DNA from: Tupaia tana
Taxonomy: Eukaryota > Chordata > Mammalia > Scandentia > Tupaiidae
Length of the DNA stretch: 64,000 nt
Direction: 5' to 3'
Assembly: GCA_026018925.1 (NCBI GenBank)
Contig: JAKSZU010000002.1
Location: 52,713,837-52,777,836, forward strand
Positions 1 through 10,998 of the stretch are shown here, in pieces. How positions within the stretch are numbered: position 1 is the first letter of the stretch; every line of letters starts with the position of its first letter. The position numbers and the translations under genes are program-made. The notes under the pieces are model-generated. The model had not been told where the DNA came from, did not search any database, and saw nothing but the letters and a program-made list of their open reading frames with translations.

Positions 1-213
1 ATTCATGAGGGACAGAAAGATAAAAGAGTCCTATGAAGAACTTCATATCTATTAATTTGAAAATGTATACATAACATAGACATGTTTTGTATATAAAACA
101 TAGACAAATTCAAAAAATTATCCCCAAAACTAACTCAAAATGAATTCAAAAACTTGGAGAAATCAGAAAATGCTAAGTTTAAATTAAAACTGTAGTTTAA
201 AATCTTACTACTA

Positions 214-398
214 GAGGCCTGCAGGTGGCATGGTGGTTAAAAGCACTGGATTCCCACATAGCCAACCCTGGTTTGAGTCCCAGACCTGGCAGCTTGCTTT
301 CTCGCTTTTCCTTTCTCTGTCTCTCTCTGAAGAAATTGAAGGAATAATAATAAATGGAATTAAATAAATAAATAAATAAATAAATCTTTTTAAAAAAT
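214..398 (+). mobile_element. t-SINE type B
   Basis: The head with both Pol III boxes, a CT run and an ATAA tail are complete; it is flanked by TATTACTACTA / TCTTACTACTA duplications of L1 sequence. Confidence 0.9.
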
Positions 399-456
399 AT
401 TACTACTAAGAAAACACTAACCTCAGATGATCTTAGACCCAAGTTCTCCAAATTTT

Positions 457-654
457 CTTTTCTGTTTCCTTTTTTCCTTTTTATTTTCTATAGGGCACAT
501 GCACTTGCCAGAGACAGAGAGAAAGAAAGAGAGGAAGAAAATGAGAAAGCATCCCCCAAGGGGAATGATCACACTCAGCAATCCCTTCACCTCTCAGGAT
601 TTGGGGCACAAATCCTCTCAGGATTTGAAAACACACCCAGTATGTTTTCAGAGG
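457..654 (-). mobile_element. t-SINE type C, tRNA head missing
   Basis: Tail and body are readable in reverse; a short internal repeat of CCTCTCAGGATTTG replaces part of the body, and the tRNA part is absent. Confidence 0.75.
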
Positions 655-658
655 TGTA

Positions 659-923
659 TTTTTTTGGTTTTGGGAGGGTTTTTTGACCTTAGGGCATGTG
701 CACTCACCAGAGAGAGACAGAGACAGTGAGAGGGGAAGTGAGAAATCACTTCTCATGGGGAATGGCCATGCTGCAATGCCTTCTCCTCCATTCTCCTTCC
801 AGGATTTGAACACGTACACACATGAACCCAGAGTAATTTTTCAAACCATCGGGTCTGGGGCTCTAATTACAGTCAGCCAAGTGGAAGTCCAGTGATATGA
901 CTGCTACGCCATCTGCTGGCCCC
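659..923 (-). mobile_element. t-SINE type A/C intermediate
   Basis: Complete reverse element with a diverged B box; it abuts the preceding SINE at its T-rich side. Confidence 0.85.
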
Positions 924-1054
924 AGATCAGCAGCTGTTTTTAAAGAAGCCCAGCTGCGACTCAAACCAGGCAGTCAGGGAATGCTCCAAACATATTCTAG
1001 AAGGTCAATATAATCTTGACAGACAATGAATAAAAAAAAAAAATGTTCAGGTCA

Positions 1055-1232
1055 GGACCAGCGGATCACATGGTGGTTAGGGTGCTAGACTCCCACATGG
1101 CCAACTGTGGTTTGGGCCCTAGACTTGGTGGCTTGCTTTCTCACTTTCCCTCTCTTTCTCTCTCTGTCTGGTCAAATTTTTAAAAATATAATAATAATGA
1201 TGATGAATAAAATTAAATAATTAAAAATTTTT
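1055..1232 (+). mobile_element. t-SINE type B
   Basis: The head is followed by GGTGGCTTGCTTTCTCAC, a CT run and an AT-rich tail ending in T7. Confidence 0.9.
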
Positions 1233-1270
1233 TTCTAGGCTAATCTCATTCACAAGTATAGATGCAAAGA

Positions 1271-1540
1271 TGGGGCCAGTTGGTATAATGGCTATGTCGC
1301 TGGACTCCCATGTAGTTGACCACGGTTCGCATCCCAAACCCAGTGCCTTAAACTCACGCTGGGCGCGTGTGCGTGCATGCCCAAGATCCCAAGAGGAGAA
1401 TGGAAGAGAAGAAAGGGGGATAAGGCATGGCCATGCCCCCTGGGGGTGATTTCTCGCTTTCTGTCTCTCTGCCTCTCTCTGTCTTTCTGGTGAGCACACA
1501 ACCCTATAACAAAACCTCTCCAAAAAAATTAATAAATAAA
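1271..1540 (+). mobile_element. t-SINE type A, full length
   Basis: It is bounded by perfect 13-bp duplications ATAGATGCAAAGA (1258-1270 and 1541-1553) inside L1 ORF2, which proves retroposition into the L1. Confidence 0.95.
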
Positions 1541-2003
1541 ATAGATGCAAAGACATTAAACAAAGTAACAGTTAATCAAATCCAGGAACAGAATGCCAAA
1601 ATAGCTGAACATGAGAAAAATCTATTAATATATGTCTATAATATTAACAGACTAAAGATAATGACACAATTATCTAGAAAGGTCTTGAAAAAGCAGTTGA
1701 ATTTAACATCCATTCATAATCAAAATTCTTAGTAAAATAGACTACAAAAAATCCTCCTTAAGCCTCATGATGGGTATATATCAAAAACGAAGAAGGAAAC
1801 ATTAGAAGTATCCCATTTAATCTCAGCAATTATGCAAGAAAGCCCATTGACACCACTTCTAAAATCAACACTAGACTATGAATACAGTACTATAAAACAA
1901 TAACCAAAGAGGTAGAAAATTCAATTTTTCACAGGCAACAATAGAATTATCATTTTGGAAACTGTCCCCCCAAAATTCATGTGTTAAAATGTGGCCATAT
2001 TAT

Positions 2004-2266
2004 GGGGACTAGCAGATGGTGTAAGGGTTATGTTGCTGGACTTCCACATAGTCGACCATGGTTTGAGTCCCAGACCTGGCAGCATAAAACTCACACTAGG
2101 TGCATGTGTGTGCAGGCCCAAATTCCCAAGAGGAGAATGGAGGAAAAGAGACTGCAGTCTGGCCACCCCCCTGGGGCCACTTTCTGTCTCTCTGTCTCTC
2201 TCTGTCTCTGCAGCAAGCACATGTGCCCTATAGCAAAAATCTCTCTCTTAAAAAAAAAAAAAAAAC
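2004..2266 (+). mobile_element. t-SINE type A
   Basis: Full length; inserted in the MaLR LTR directly left of a type B copy. AATGTGGCCATATTATG before the pair and a near copy after it mark the insertion. Confidence 0.9.
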
Positions 2267-2271
2267 GTGGT

Positions 2272-2354
2272 TGGGGCTGGCAGGTGGCCTGGTGGTTAAG
2301 GGCTCTGGACTTCCACATGGCTGACCATGGTTCGAGTCCCGGACCTGGTGGCTT

Positions 2355-2393
<39 letters not shown>

Positions 2394-2413
2394 TTCTCTC
2401 TCTGGTCAAATTA

Positions 2414-2456
<43 letters not shown>

Positions 2457-2467
2457 AGTTTTTTTTA
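2272..2467 (+). mobile_element. t-SINE type B
   Basis: Full length, with a long CT run (2358-2403) and nine or more ATAA units in the tail. Confidence 0.9.
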
Positions 2468-2843
2468 AAATGTGGCTGTATTATGAAGGAATTAAAAGAA
2501 AACTTAACTATTACTATGGGATTAAGAGGTGGCGCTTTTGAGAGGTGATTAGAACTGGATAAGGGGCTTACAATGAGCCTCCCCCCATCCCCGAATACTG
2601 GTGGGCTTATAAGGCAGGAATGAGACCAGAGCAGAGAGACACAGACACAGATAGGCTCACTTTTGCCCTCTGCCACACATTCCACCAGAAGTATGGTGGG
2701 TAGAAGACCCTCACCAGTGCTGTCCCTGGACCTTAGACCTCCAAACCATGCTGAATAAACCTCTGTTCTTATAAATCACTGAGTTTCAGGTATTCTGTTA
2801 TCAACAGAATAAACTAGAACAGCAAGAAAATGTATACAGCAAC

Positions 2844-3100
2844 TGGGCCAGCCTGTGACCTGGTGGTTGAAGGAGCTGGATTCCACAAGGTCAACCCTAC
2901 AGAATCCTGGACCTGGCAGCTTGAAAACATGCAGGGCTTGTGTGTGCACATGCCCTAAATCCTGAAAGGAGGGAGTAATGGAGGAGAAGGGATTTCAGTG
3001 TCACACTTCCTCATGGGGGTGGGATGCTTTCTTCCTTTTTTTTTTACCTCTCACTCCCTGGCAATTGCATGTACCCTCTAACAAATATTTTTTAAAATAA
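2844..3100 (+). mobile_element. t-SINE type C
   Basis: Old copy with a diverged B box; it divides the L1 after the MaLR LTR. Confidence 0.85.
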
Positions 3101-3482
3101 AGAAAAAAATATATAGTGCCTAGGAATAAATTTATCAAAGGTTGTGTATGACCTGCATGCAGAACACCATAATTTCTATCTTAAGATGTCATTAAGAAGA
3201 CCTAAATAAATTAAGATTCCACGTTTATAGATAAGACAACTCAGTAAAGCATCAATTATCCCCAAACTTGCCTGTAAATTCAATGTAGTTTCAATCCAAG
3301 TCCCATCAGGGACTTTTTTGTGTTGAATCTGAAAAGCTGATTCTAAAATGTATGTGGAAGAACAAAGAGCTAAGAATAGCCACGGTATTCCTGAAGAGAA
3401 ATATGTTGGGGAACAGGAGGTGAAGAGAGGAATCTGGTTCAAAACAAGATTATCAAAACTGATTTTAAAGCTGCAGTAATTA

Positions 3483-3745
3483 GGCAGGCCCAGTAGCCTA
3501 GTGGTTATGGGAGCTGGATCCTACATGGCCAACTACATGATTCAAATCCAGGCCCCGGTGGCTTGAAGAACACTCCAGACATATGTGTGTATGTTCCCCA
3601 AATCCCAAAAGGATGAAGAAATGGAGGAGAAAAAATTGCAGCCTGACCACACCCCACTGACGTGGGGTGCCTTCCCTCTTCCCTCTCTCACATTCTTTCT
3701 GTTTCTCAATGGTGAACACATGGCAAAACAAACAAACAAACAAAA
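3483..3745 (+). mobile_element. t-SINE type C
   Basis: Full length with an AAAC-repeat tail; the L1 resumes at once on its right. Confidence 0.9.
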
Positions 3746-4602
3746 CGCACACCTGACATAAGACACTGTAGTGCTGGCATAAGGATAGACAAATGATTCA
3801 TAGCATAGAGCAGAGGACCTAAATGGAATCATGATACCAAGAGAAGAGGAACTTGAGACCAGGAGAGAAAGGATTAACTATTCAATAAAGGGACTGGCAT
3901 ATAGGTTATCCAAATATGAAAAAAAAAAAATTATCCTCACCTCATACCATTCAAATACCTATTTCATGTGACTTAAAGACTTAAATGTAAAAAGCAAAAC
4001 TTTAAAACATTTATGAAAGAATATCTCTGATCCTGAGGTGCAGAAGAATTTCTTAAACAAGACACAAAAAAAAAACACTAAGCATAAAAGACGGATAAAT
4101 TCGGCTACAATAAAATAATTTCCAAACACCAAAAGATAAAGAAAATAAAAAGAGAAAGGATGAACTGGCAGAAGAATCTGTAATGCACATAAGAAATAAA
4201 GATTTAGTATCCAGAACAAAGAACTCCTACAAGTCAATGTGAAAAACAACAAAACAGAAAAATAAGCAAAATGTCCAAACAGATATTTAACTAAAGCAGA
4301 AACGTATTTAACCAGTTAGCTTATAAAAAGGTGGTAAACCTCATCAACAATGAGAGAAATACAATTGAAAATCAAAGTGAGATACCATTTTTACACTGAA
4401 CTATATTGGTTAAAAATTGAGAACTGATAAATAAAAAGTGAATCAGTGGGAACTCTGATACATTGCTGGTAGGAAAATAAATTGGTCCAACTTTTTGAAC
4501 AGTTTGGTATCACCTTGCAAAACTGAACAACAGCATACCCTTTGACTCAATAATTCTAGTTTTAGATAAACCAAAGAATGTTCATAACAGCATGGTTTGT
4601 AA

Positions 4603-4867
4603 ATTTTTTTTTGAAGAGTTTTTTGGTTTGGTTTGGTTTTTACTATGGGGCACATACACTCACTGGAGAAACAGAGAGAAAGTGAGAAATCACCCCCTGA
4701 GAGAATAGCCACACCACAATTCCTTCTCCACAATACTCCTCTCAGGATTTTGGGCATGCACGCACACACACCTGGCACGAGTTTCAAGCTACAAGGTCCA
4801 GGACCTGAACCATGGTTGGCCATGAGGGAGGCCAGCACCTTAAGCCCCACACCACCTGCTGACCTCC
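4603..4867 (-). mobile_element. t-SINE type A/C intermediate
   Basis: Full-length reverse copy with a TTTGG-repeat at its T-rich end. It faces the forward copy at 4900. Confidence 0.9.
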
Positions 4868-4899
4868 AGTTTCTAGTTTTTAAAAAAACTATGGTAGAG

Positions 4900-5172
4900 G
4901 GACTAGCAGTTAGCGTAATGGCTATGTCGCTGAACTCCCATGTAGCAGACCGTGGTTCGAGTCCCGGACCCAGTGGCTTAAATTCAGGCCGGGCGTGTGT
5001 GCGTGTGGGCCCAAGATCCTGAGAGGAGAATGGAGGAGAAGGGATTGTGGCATGGCCATCCCCCCAGGGGGTAATTTCTAGCTTTCTATCTCTCTGTCTC
5101 TCTTTGTCTTTCTGGTGAGCACACACGCCCTAGAGCAAAAACCTCTCAAAAAAAAAAAAAAAAAAAAAAAAA
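4900..5172 (+). mobile_element. t-SINE type A, full length
   Basis: Bounded by CTATGGTAGAG / CTATGGTGGAG duplications and ends in a long A-tail. Confidence 0.95.
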
Positions 5173-5196
5173 CCTATGGTGGAGTCACACAAGACA

Positions 5197-5369
5197 TTTT
5201 TTAAAATTATTTATTTAATTTTATTTATTCATTCATTTATTTTAAATTTGACCAGAGAGAGACAGAGATAGAGAGAGAGAGAGAGAGAAAGTGAGGAAGT
5301 AAGCCACCAGGTCTAGGACTTGAACCATGGTTGGCCATGTGGGAATGTCCAGCACCTTAACCACCACAC
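5197..5369 (-). mobile_element. t-SINE type B
   Basis: Reverse copy; the first bases of the head are missing at its right end. Confidence 0.9.
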
Positions 5370-5582
5370 AATACATTTTAAAGCAGCAGTGGAAAATCAT
5401 TGAATTACAAATAAATGTTACAACATGTTCAAATATTATATTGAGCAAAAAAAGAAAAAAGCAAGTTTTAGAAGACTGTATAAAGCTTAAAACCAGCTGC
5501 AAAAATACACACCTGACACCGCTGCTTGGTGGGCTGAGGCCACAGGGGAAGCCCACATTTGATTCTCCACCCACCCTAAAAA

Positions 5583-5655
5583 GCTGGGCATAATGCCACA
5601 TGCCTATAGTCCCAGCTACTTGAGAGGCTGAGGCAGGAGGATTCCAGGTTTAAAA
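5583..5655 (+). repeat. 7SL-RNA-like fragment
   Basis: GCCTATAGTCCCAGCTACTT followed by GAGAGGCTGAGGCAGGAGGA matches the 5' Alu domain of 7SL RNA. It is a short monomer, not an Alu dimer. A 7SL pseudogene and an old 7SL-derived SINE monomer are both possible. Confidence 0.7.
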
Positions 5656-5835
5656 AGGAAGAAATGGCCATGGAGTACAACACAATGAAAGCTGAGAAGA
5701 AGTGGACAGAATAGACAATCAGAAGGACATTAGTGACTCAGGAGAAATAATTTCTGTGCACTTACAGAAGCAAGACACAGTAAATGATGCTCAAGTGATA
5801 AAAAGAAGGTAAACACAGATTTAGAGTATATTTCT

Positions 5836-6100
5836 TTTTTTCTTTTTTTTTTTTTTGAGAGGTTTTCGCTATAGGGTGCGTGCGCTCGTCAGAGAGAGAC
5901 ATAGAGACAGAAAGCGAGAAATCACCCCCCAGGGGGGATGGTCACGCCGCAATCCCTTCTCCTCCATTCTCCTCTTGGGATCTTGGGCACGCACGCACAC
6001 ACGCCTGGCGTGAGTTTTAAGCCACCGGGTCCGGGACGCGAACCGTGGTCGACTACGTGGGAGTCCAGCGACATAGCCATTACGCTAACTGCTGGTTCCC
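5836..6100 (-). mobile_element. t-SINE type A, full length, young
   Basis: Perfect 14-bp duplications TAGAGTATATTTCT at 5822-5835 and 6101-6114; CpGs of the body are largely intact. Confidence 0.95.
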
Positions 6101-6175
6101 TAGAGTATATTTCTGAAGACCTTACTGAGAATAAGATCTCTGGCAGACATAATTTTTAAAACTATAAAACTACCA

Positions 6176-6273
6176 GGACCAGCAGGTGGTGTGGTGATTA
6201 AGACACTGGACACCCCTACATGGCTGACCAGGGTTCGTAGTCCCAGACCTAGTGGCTTGCTTTTTCATCTTCC

Positions 6274-6322
<49 letters not shown>

Positions 6323-6378
6323 TTTCCAGTCAAATTTAAAAAATAAATGAATGAATAAATAAAATTAAATTTAAAAAA
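6176..6378 (+). mobile_element. t-SINE type B with GT repeat
   Basis: Perfect 15-bp duplications ACTATAAAACTACCA at 6161-6175 and 6379-6393. The usual CT run has become a GT microsatellite. Confidence 0.95.
6277..6322. repeat. GT microsatellite
   Basis: About 22 GT units inside a type B SINE. Confidence 0.95.
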
Positions 6379-6597
6379 ACTATAAAACTACCAAATAAAC
6401 CATCTTACATACCATTTGCTATCTTATCTATAATTTTCTAAAGATTGAGCTTAAACCTCTTAAAGATAACAAGATAGAGAGCACAAACTATGAGATATAG
6501 GAGCAAAAATAGTTTTATGTAAGAAATGAAAGTTGGGAGGATTGGGAGAGTTAACAGGTACAAAATTACAGCTAGATAGAAGGAATAGAGCTAGCTC

Positions 6598-6810
6598 TAG
6601 AGCCTAGTGGTTAAAGGAGTCAGATCCTACAGGGTTGACAGTAGTTTGAATCCCAGATCCAATGACTTGAAAAACACACTGGGTGTGTGTGTATGTGTGC
6701 CCCAGATCCTGACAAGATGGAGAAATGGAGGAGAAGAGATTGCAGTGTGACCATGCCCCACTTTGGGGTGTTTTCCCTCTTGTCCTTGGGCAATTAACAA
6801 CAACAAAAAG
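6598..6810 (+). mobile_element. t-SINE type C, 5' truncated
   Basis: Begins inside the A box; the body contains the type C GACCATGCCCCACTT. Confidence 0.85.
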
Positions 6811-7109
6811 ACAGGAGAAATAAATTCTAGAATACAGTAACAATTTATTACATATTTCAAAAAAGCTAGAAAATAATATTTTGGATATTCTGAACACAAA
6901 TGATAAAGGTTCAAAGATAGGTAGATATAATAATCACCCTGTTTTGATCATTACATATTGTACGCATATAACAAAATATCATACCATACCCTATAAATAT
7001 GTAAAACTGCTATCAACTTAATATAATAAAAATTTAAAAATACATGAAAATAGGTTATGAGCTGCTGAATGCAAAAAATATAGGAAACTAATTTTGCCTT
7101 TTTTTTGAC

Positions 7110-7331
7110 AAGGCTCAGCATTAAAATTTACTTCTTCTATGAGAAAGAGAGAATGAGACAGAGACAGAGTACACACCCAACAGGGTCTTCAGGTTGTGAC
7201 CCACCCCAGCCTCACAGGCACATGTGTGCCTGGTGTGCTCAGGGAGGTCTCCACACTTGAACTGGAAACCTCCCCATGTGAGATTGCCTCACAGAGCCTC
7301 ATGTTTTACCACTGTGCCATGGTCTGGCTCC
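7110..7331 (-). mobile_element. t-SINE type D
   Basis: Old tRNA-derived copy; in sense direction it reads GCCATGGCACAGTGGTAAAA, then GAGGCTCTGTGAGGCAATCT. Strongly diverged. Confidence 0.75.
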
Positions 7332-7360
7332 CAGAAGCTAGTTTTCAATCTTTCTACTTT

Positions 7361-7560
7361 TAAAGAATTATTTTTTTAACTTTATTTATTTATTTATTTA
7401 TCTATTTATTTATTTTAATTTCACCAGAGAGGGACTGAGTAAGAGAGAAAGAGAGAGAGAGAAAGAAAGTGAGAAAGCAAGCCACCAGGTCTGGAACTTG
7501 AACTGTGATTGGCTATGTGCGAGTCTAGCACCCTTAACCACCACGCCACCTACTGGCCCC
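7361..7560 (-). mobile_element. t-SINE type B
   Basis: Full reverse copy; its head retains CCAGTAGGTGGCGTG, a CTCF-like word. Confidence 0.95.
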
Positions 7561-7575
7561 ACTAGTTTTAAATCT

Positions 7576-7757
7576 TTTTTTTTTAATTTTTAAAAAAATT
7601 TTATTTATTCATTCATTTATTTTTTAATTTGACCAGAAAAAGAGACACAGAGAGAGAGAGGAAAGCGAGAAAGCAAGCCACCAGGTCCAGGACTTGAACC
7701 GTGGTCAGCCATGTGGGAGTGTCCAGAGCTTTAACCACCACACCAACTGCTGGTCCC
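7576..7757 (-). mobile_element. t-SINE type B
   Basis: Duplications AGTTTTAAATCTT / AGTTTTCAATCTT flank it; it landed just beside the previous copy. Confidence 0.95.
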
Positions 7758-8650
7758 AGTTTTCAATCTTAAGTTTAGACTTAGCTAACTCTTGTGAGAG
7801 GTTCTTACAGTCATGTTATGCTGAAACAGAGTTAGGAGCACCACAATGGAAGAAGGACACAAAGACAGAGAGAGGAGGATCTGGCTAGTACTAAAGTCAG
7901 AATACCTTTGATATATAACATACTCGAAGCCGATGGAAGTCCTAAGCGTGGGGTCTCCATGTAGAGTCTGAGATGAGAACAGAGGCAATGACATTTTTTG
8001 GGGACATGTGGCCTATGAGCTCTTATGTACAGTCTGAGAAAGAGTACAAAGCTTGCGCTACATCCACAGCAAAGGGTTCCTGTAGTTAAAGTAAGACCTA
8101 GAATTGCACAGGGGAATCATTTTTCCATGTACAGCCCTTAACTGGGACTGCCTGTACTCATCAGAACAAGTAAAAACAACGTCAAGTTCGTAAGATACTC
8201 AATGCTTCAAAATAACAACAAAATAAATTATATAATCACTATTAAAATGTGTTTACTATTTTGAGCCATTTTCACATTAATTATTTCATTTTTCTTAATA
8301 GAAATACTCAAGGTTCTACAGGGCTTTGGAGCAAGTCTCAGAGCAACTGTAGCCAAGATTCCACACTAAATTGTGTTTACAGATGTTATGCTTGATTTTC
8401 AAAAGACTAGCTTAAATGGTGATTAATTTCAGTGAACATATGTACTTTTTTTAAAAAGGAGGGTAACTGCAGTTTCAGCTACACACACCCACACACAAAC
8501 CTAAAAGGATGAAGAAAGGATTCCAAAATTGTTCTGACCTAGTTACATCCCAATTAACACAGACTATGCTTTACTAAAACCACTCTCCTTACTGTGAACA
8601 CAAAATGCCAGCTGTGAAAGAAAGTGATACTGCTGGGTTTGCACACTTTG

Positions 8651-8664
8651 GTTACCATAGAAAC
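8651..8664 (+). promoter_or_regulatory. Candidate RFX X-box-like palindrome
   Basis: GTTACCATAGAAAC is one mismatch from the RFX X-box consensus GTNRCC-N(0-3)-RGYAAC. It sits within a SINE-free interval. It is a motif match only. Confidence 0.2.
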
Positions 8665-9544
8665 AGTGGAAATGGCAGGAGTTGGATGCCTCACATTTAA
8701 GTTATCAGCAATAAAATCAGATAGACAAATCAATGCTACAGGGTTCATTTTAGTTAAATTGTATTTCCAAGGCAAAAGTGAGGGAAATAATGTGATAAAA
8801 AATTTGATTACTCAGAAGCTATTCCTGAAATATCTGCATTTTAGCAGAATTCAGTTAAGTCTTGAATTTGTATTCATGATGCTTAACATGTACTCCAGAT
8901 TTTCTTTTGCCATTTATAGAGTCATTTTCCCCCCACAGGGTTATATTTATTTCAGTTAATTGGCACATCATAAATAGAACTGCATAAAGATACATAATTA
9001 TTCTACTACGCTTGCTTTGTACTCCCTACCCCAGGACATTTGGAACAAAAATATGTAACTCACAATATAACTCTTATCAGTACTAATAAAGAAGACAGAA
9101 AAACACAAACGCCATTGTCTACAATCGTGAATAGCAGGAACAAAAACAATCAGAATATCAATCGGACTCGTTTCTGAAACAATGGACAGAGCAGGCTTGC
9201 AATGATATTACTGGCTACAACTATACGTTTATTTAAAGCTAGTAGTGACACAACTCTTCTTACATTTGACACAGAAGTCCATTCCCAGGAGAAAACCCTC
9301 AGTTCGTGTTCCTTTCTTTACACTGTCCTTTGTTCAGCCTGAACAAATAAGGTTCTGTGTTGTAATAAATAGGGCAAAGAGTAAGACCTACGACTTTCTT
9401 TTAGCAAACACAACAGTCATGAGCGAGTAGCATTAGTCTATCATAAGTGCTTACCCCTTGAAACAAACTCATTGATCAGACAGTAGTGGATTTAAAAATA
9501 TAGAGGATCTAATAATTGTGATTGCAGCTTCCTAGACGACAGAG

Positions 9545-9650
9545 AGGATAGCTCTGTCATCACTTTATATGTATGTGCCGAAATCTAGGTGTAGGGTGTT
9601 TAATAACTGTTTGTTAAATGGGTAAATAAGTAAATGAATGAACTGTCAAT
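9545..9650 (+). repeat. L2 3' end relic
   Basis: GACGACAGAGAGGATAGCTC, then a diverged middle and TAACTGTTTGTTAAATGGGT with AAATGAATGAA, resembles the L2 end. Confidence 0.4.
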
Positions 9651-10008
9651 GGTCACCACTCGAAATCCACCTAGCTAAAGGCATAAGTGTCCTTTGATAG
9701 TGAAGACCCTGATTTTAAAAGTTGCAGGTAAATAGAGTAAGCATTATTTACTCTGCAGTATGTCAAGCGCATGTCTAAATATAGGTTTTTAAAAATTCTG
9801 ATTTTAGTTTATTCCAGGATTTCAAAAATTATCTATATGCTAATGACCCCCAAATCTATACCTCTAGGTCTTACATATCTTGGAGATATAGAAACTGCTA
9901 CCTACAATCATCTCAAATTGTCCAAACTGAATTTTTACTTTTCTCTGTCAAAACTTCCCTTCTCAGTCACTCAGTTAACAAAAGCATAAGTCTGACCTCT
10001 GCCCTCAT

Positions 10009-10238
10009 TTTTTTAAATTGTTTGAGGATGTGTGCACTCTCCAGAGAGAGACAGAAGAGACAGAAAGAGGGAGAAAGCACCGCCAATGATGTAGTCATGC
10101 TGCAATCCCTTCTCCATTTCTCCAAACTGTCAGAATGTGGGGCACACACATGCATTCAGCATATTTTTCAAACTGTTAGGATCAGGATTCAAACCACAGT
10201 CAGCCATGTGGAATCTGGAGTCCTTAACCATAAAGCTA
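10009..10238 (-). mobile_element. t-SINE type C
   Basis: Reverse copy with diverged head; it ends the SINE-free interval on its left. Confidence 0.85.
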
Positions 10239-10391
10239 TTAGGCCACCATCATCCTCTTATTTATACTTCAAATTTAATATATATTTTGATCTGACATAC
10301 ACCCTAAATACAGTTGGCCCTCCATATCTGTAACTAGGCCATAAAAGACCCAAAGTGACTATAAAATACTTAGTATTAATAGTCCATCTTA

Positions 10392-10894
10392 GGGGCCAGC
10401 AGGTGGTGTAGGGGGTCAAAGATGCCGGACTCTGGGACCATCAGATGGTGTAATGGTTATATTGCTGTACTCATACATAGTTGACTGTGGTTCGACTCCT
10501 AGACCTAGTGGCTTAAACCTCATGTCAGGCACATGTGCATGCATGCCCAAAATCCCAAGAGGAGAATGGAAGAGAAGGGGCTGCGGCATGGCCAACCTCC
10601 CAGGGGATGATTTCTCGCTATCTATCTCTCTCCCTCTCCCTCCCTCTCTCTCTCAATCTTTCTCTGTCTCTCCAGACAAGCACATGCGCCCTATAGCAAA
10701 AACCTCTTTAAAAAGAAAAAAAAAAGATGCTGGACTCTCACATGGCCAAGCGCAATTCCAGTCCCAGACCTGATGGCTTGATTTTTCACTTTATCTCTTT
10801 CGCTCTCTGGTGAGTACATGTGCCCTATAGCAAATTTAAAATAATTATAATAATAAAATTAAATAAATAATTCTTTTTAAAAAAAATTAAAAAA
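10392..10894 (+). mobile_element. t-SINE type B host, split by a nested type A
   Basis: Outer duplications AGTCCATCTTA at 10381-10391 and 10895-10905 are perfect. The host is interrupted within its anticodon region. Confidence 0.95.
10434..10724 (+). mobile_element. t-SINE type A nested in a type B SINE
   Basis: Duplications AGATGCCGGACTCT / AGATGCTGGACTCT are host SINE sequence, so type A moved after this type B copy was in place. Confidence 0.95.
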
Positions 10895-10998
10895 GAGTCC
10901 ATCTTAATAAGTTAAAACTTAGGGACATCTGCCTTTAACTTCAATACTTTACATCACAATGAGTCTTACAGAAACCTCCCTTAAAATAGGAGCCCACT

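Larger units (their letters stand above)
1953..2825 (+). mobile_element. MST-like MaLR LTR, inserted in the L1 and split by two SINEs
   Basis: It begins near TGTCCCCCCAAAATTCATGT and ends with the LTR poly(A) region (CATGCTGAATAAACCTCTG) and the TATTCTGTTATCAACAGAAT end. These are MST/THE1-type solo LTR hallmarks. A type A and a type B SINE sit back to back inside it. Confidence 0.75.
1..5515 (+). mobile_element. Old L1 (ORF2 and 3' region), fragmented by later insertions
   Basis: Pieces at about 1-213, 927-1054, 1233-1257, 1541-1952, 3101-3482, 3746-4602, 4868-4899 and 5370-5515 follow L1 order. They run from the reverse transcriptase part of ORF2 (1541-1732 encodes an RT-region peptide), through the thumb and C-terminal part (3101-3482), to the A-rich 3' region with typical late-L1 wording such as AGATTTAGTATCCAGAACA. 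All ORF2 pieces have stops or frameshifts. A MaLR LTR and about ten SINEs interrupt it, so it is older than all of these. Confidence 0.85.
7771..10008. other. SINE-free intronic stretch
   Basis: No SINE in 2.2 kb, unusual for this window. An L2 relic (9545-9650) and an X-box-like word are all I see; no coding signal. Confidence 0.7.

Noticed and set aside
1981-2424. 147-residue open frame on the plus strand
   Set aside because: It runs across a type A and a type B SINE; CT runs and tRNA-like heads give long open frames by composition. Many other frames of 60-140 residues in the window have the same origin.
4443-5126. 227-residue open frame on the minus strand, the longest in the window
   Set aside because: It reads through the antisense of a type A SINE, a second SINE and L1 3' sequence; no gene-like features.
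8624-8959. 111-residue open frame in the SINE-free island
   Set aside because: No domain, no splice signals at its ends, and low-complexity AT-rich codons; the stretch looks non-coding.
10300-10340. Tigger/pogo-type transposon end (GTTGGCCCTCCATATCTGTA)
   Set aside because: A single short match without a second end or further text.
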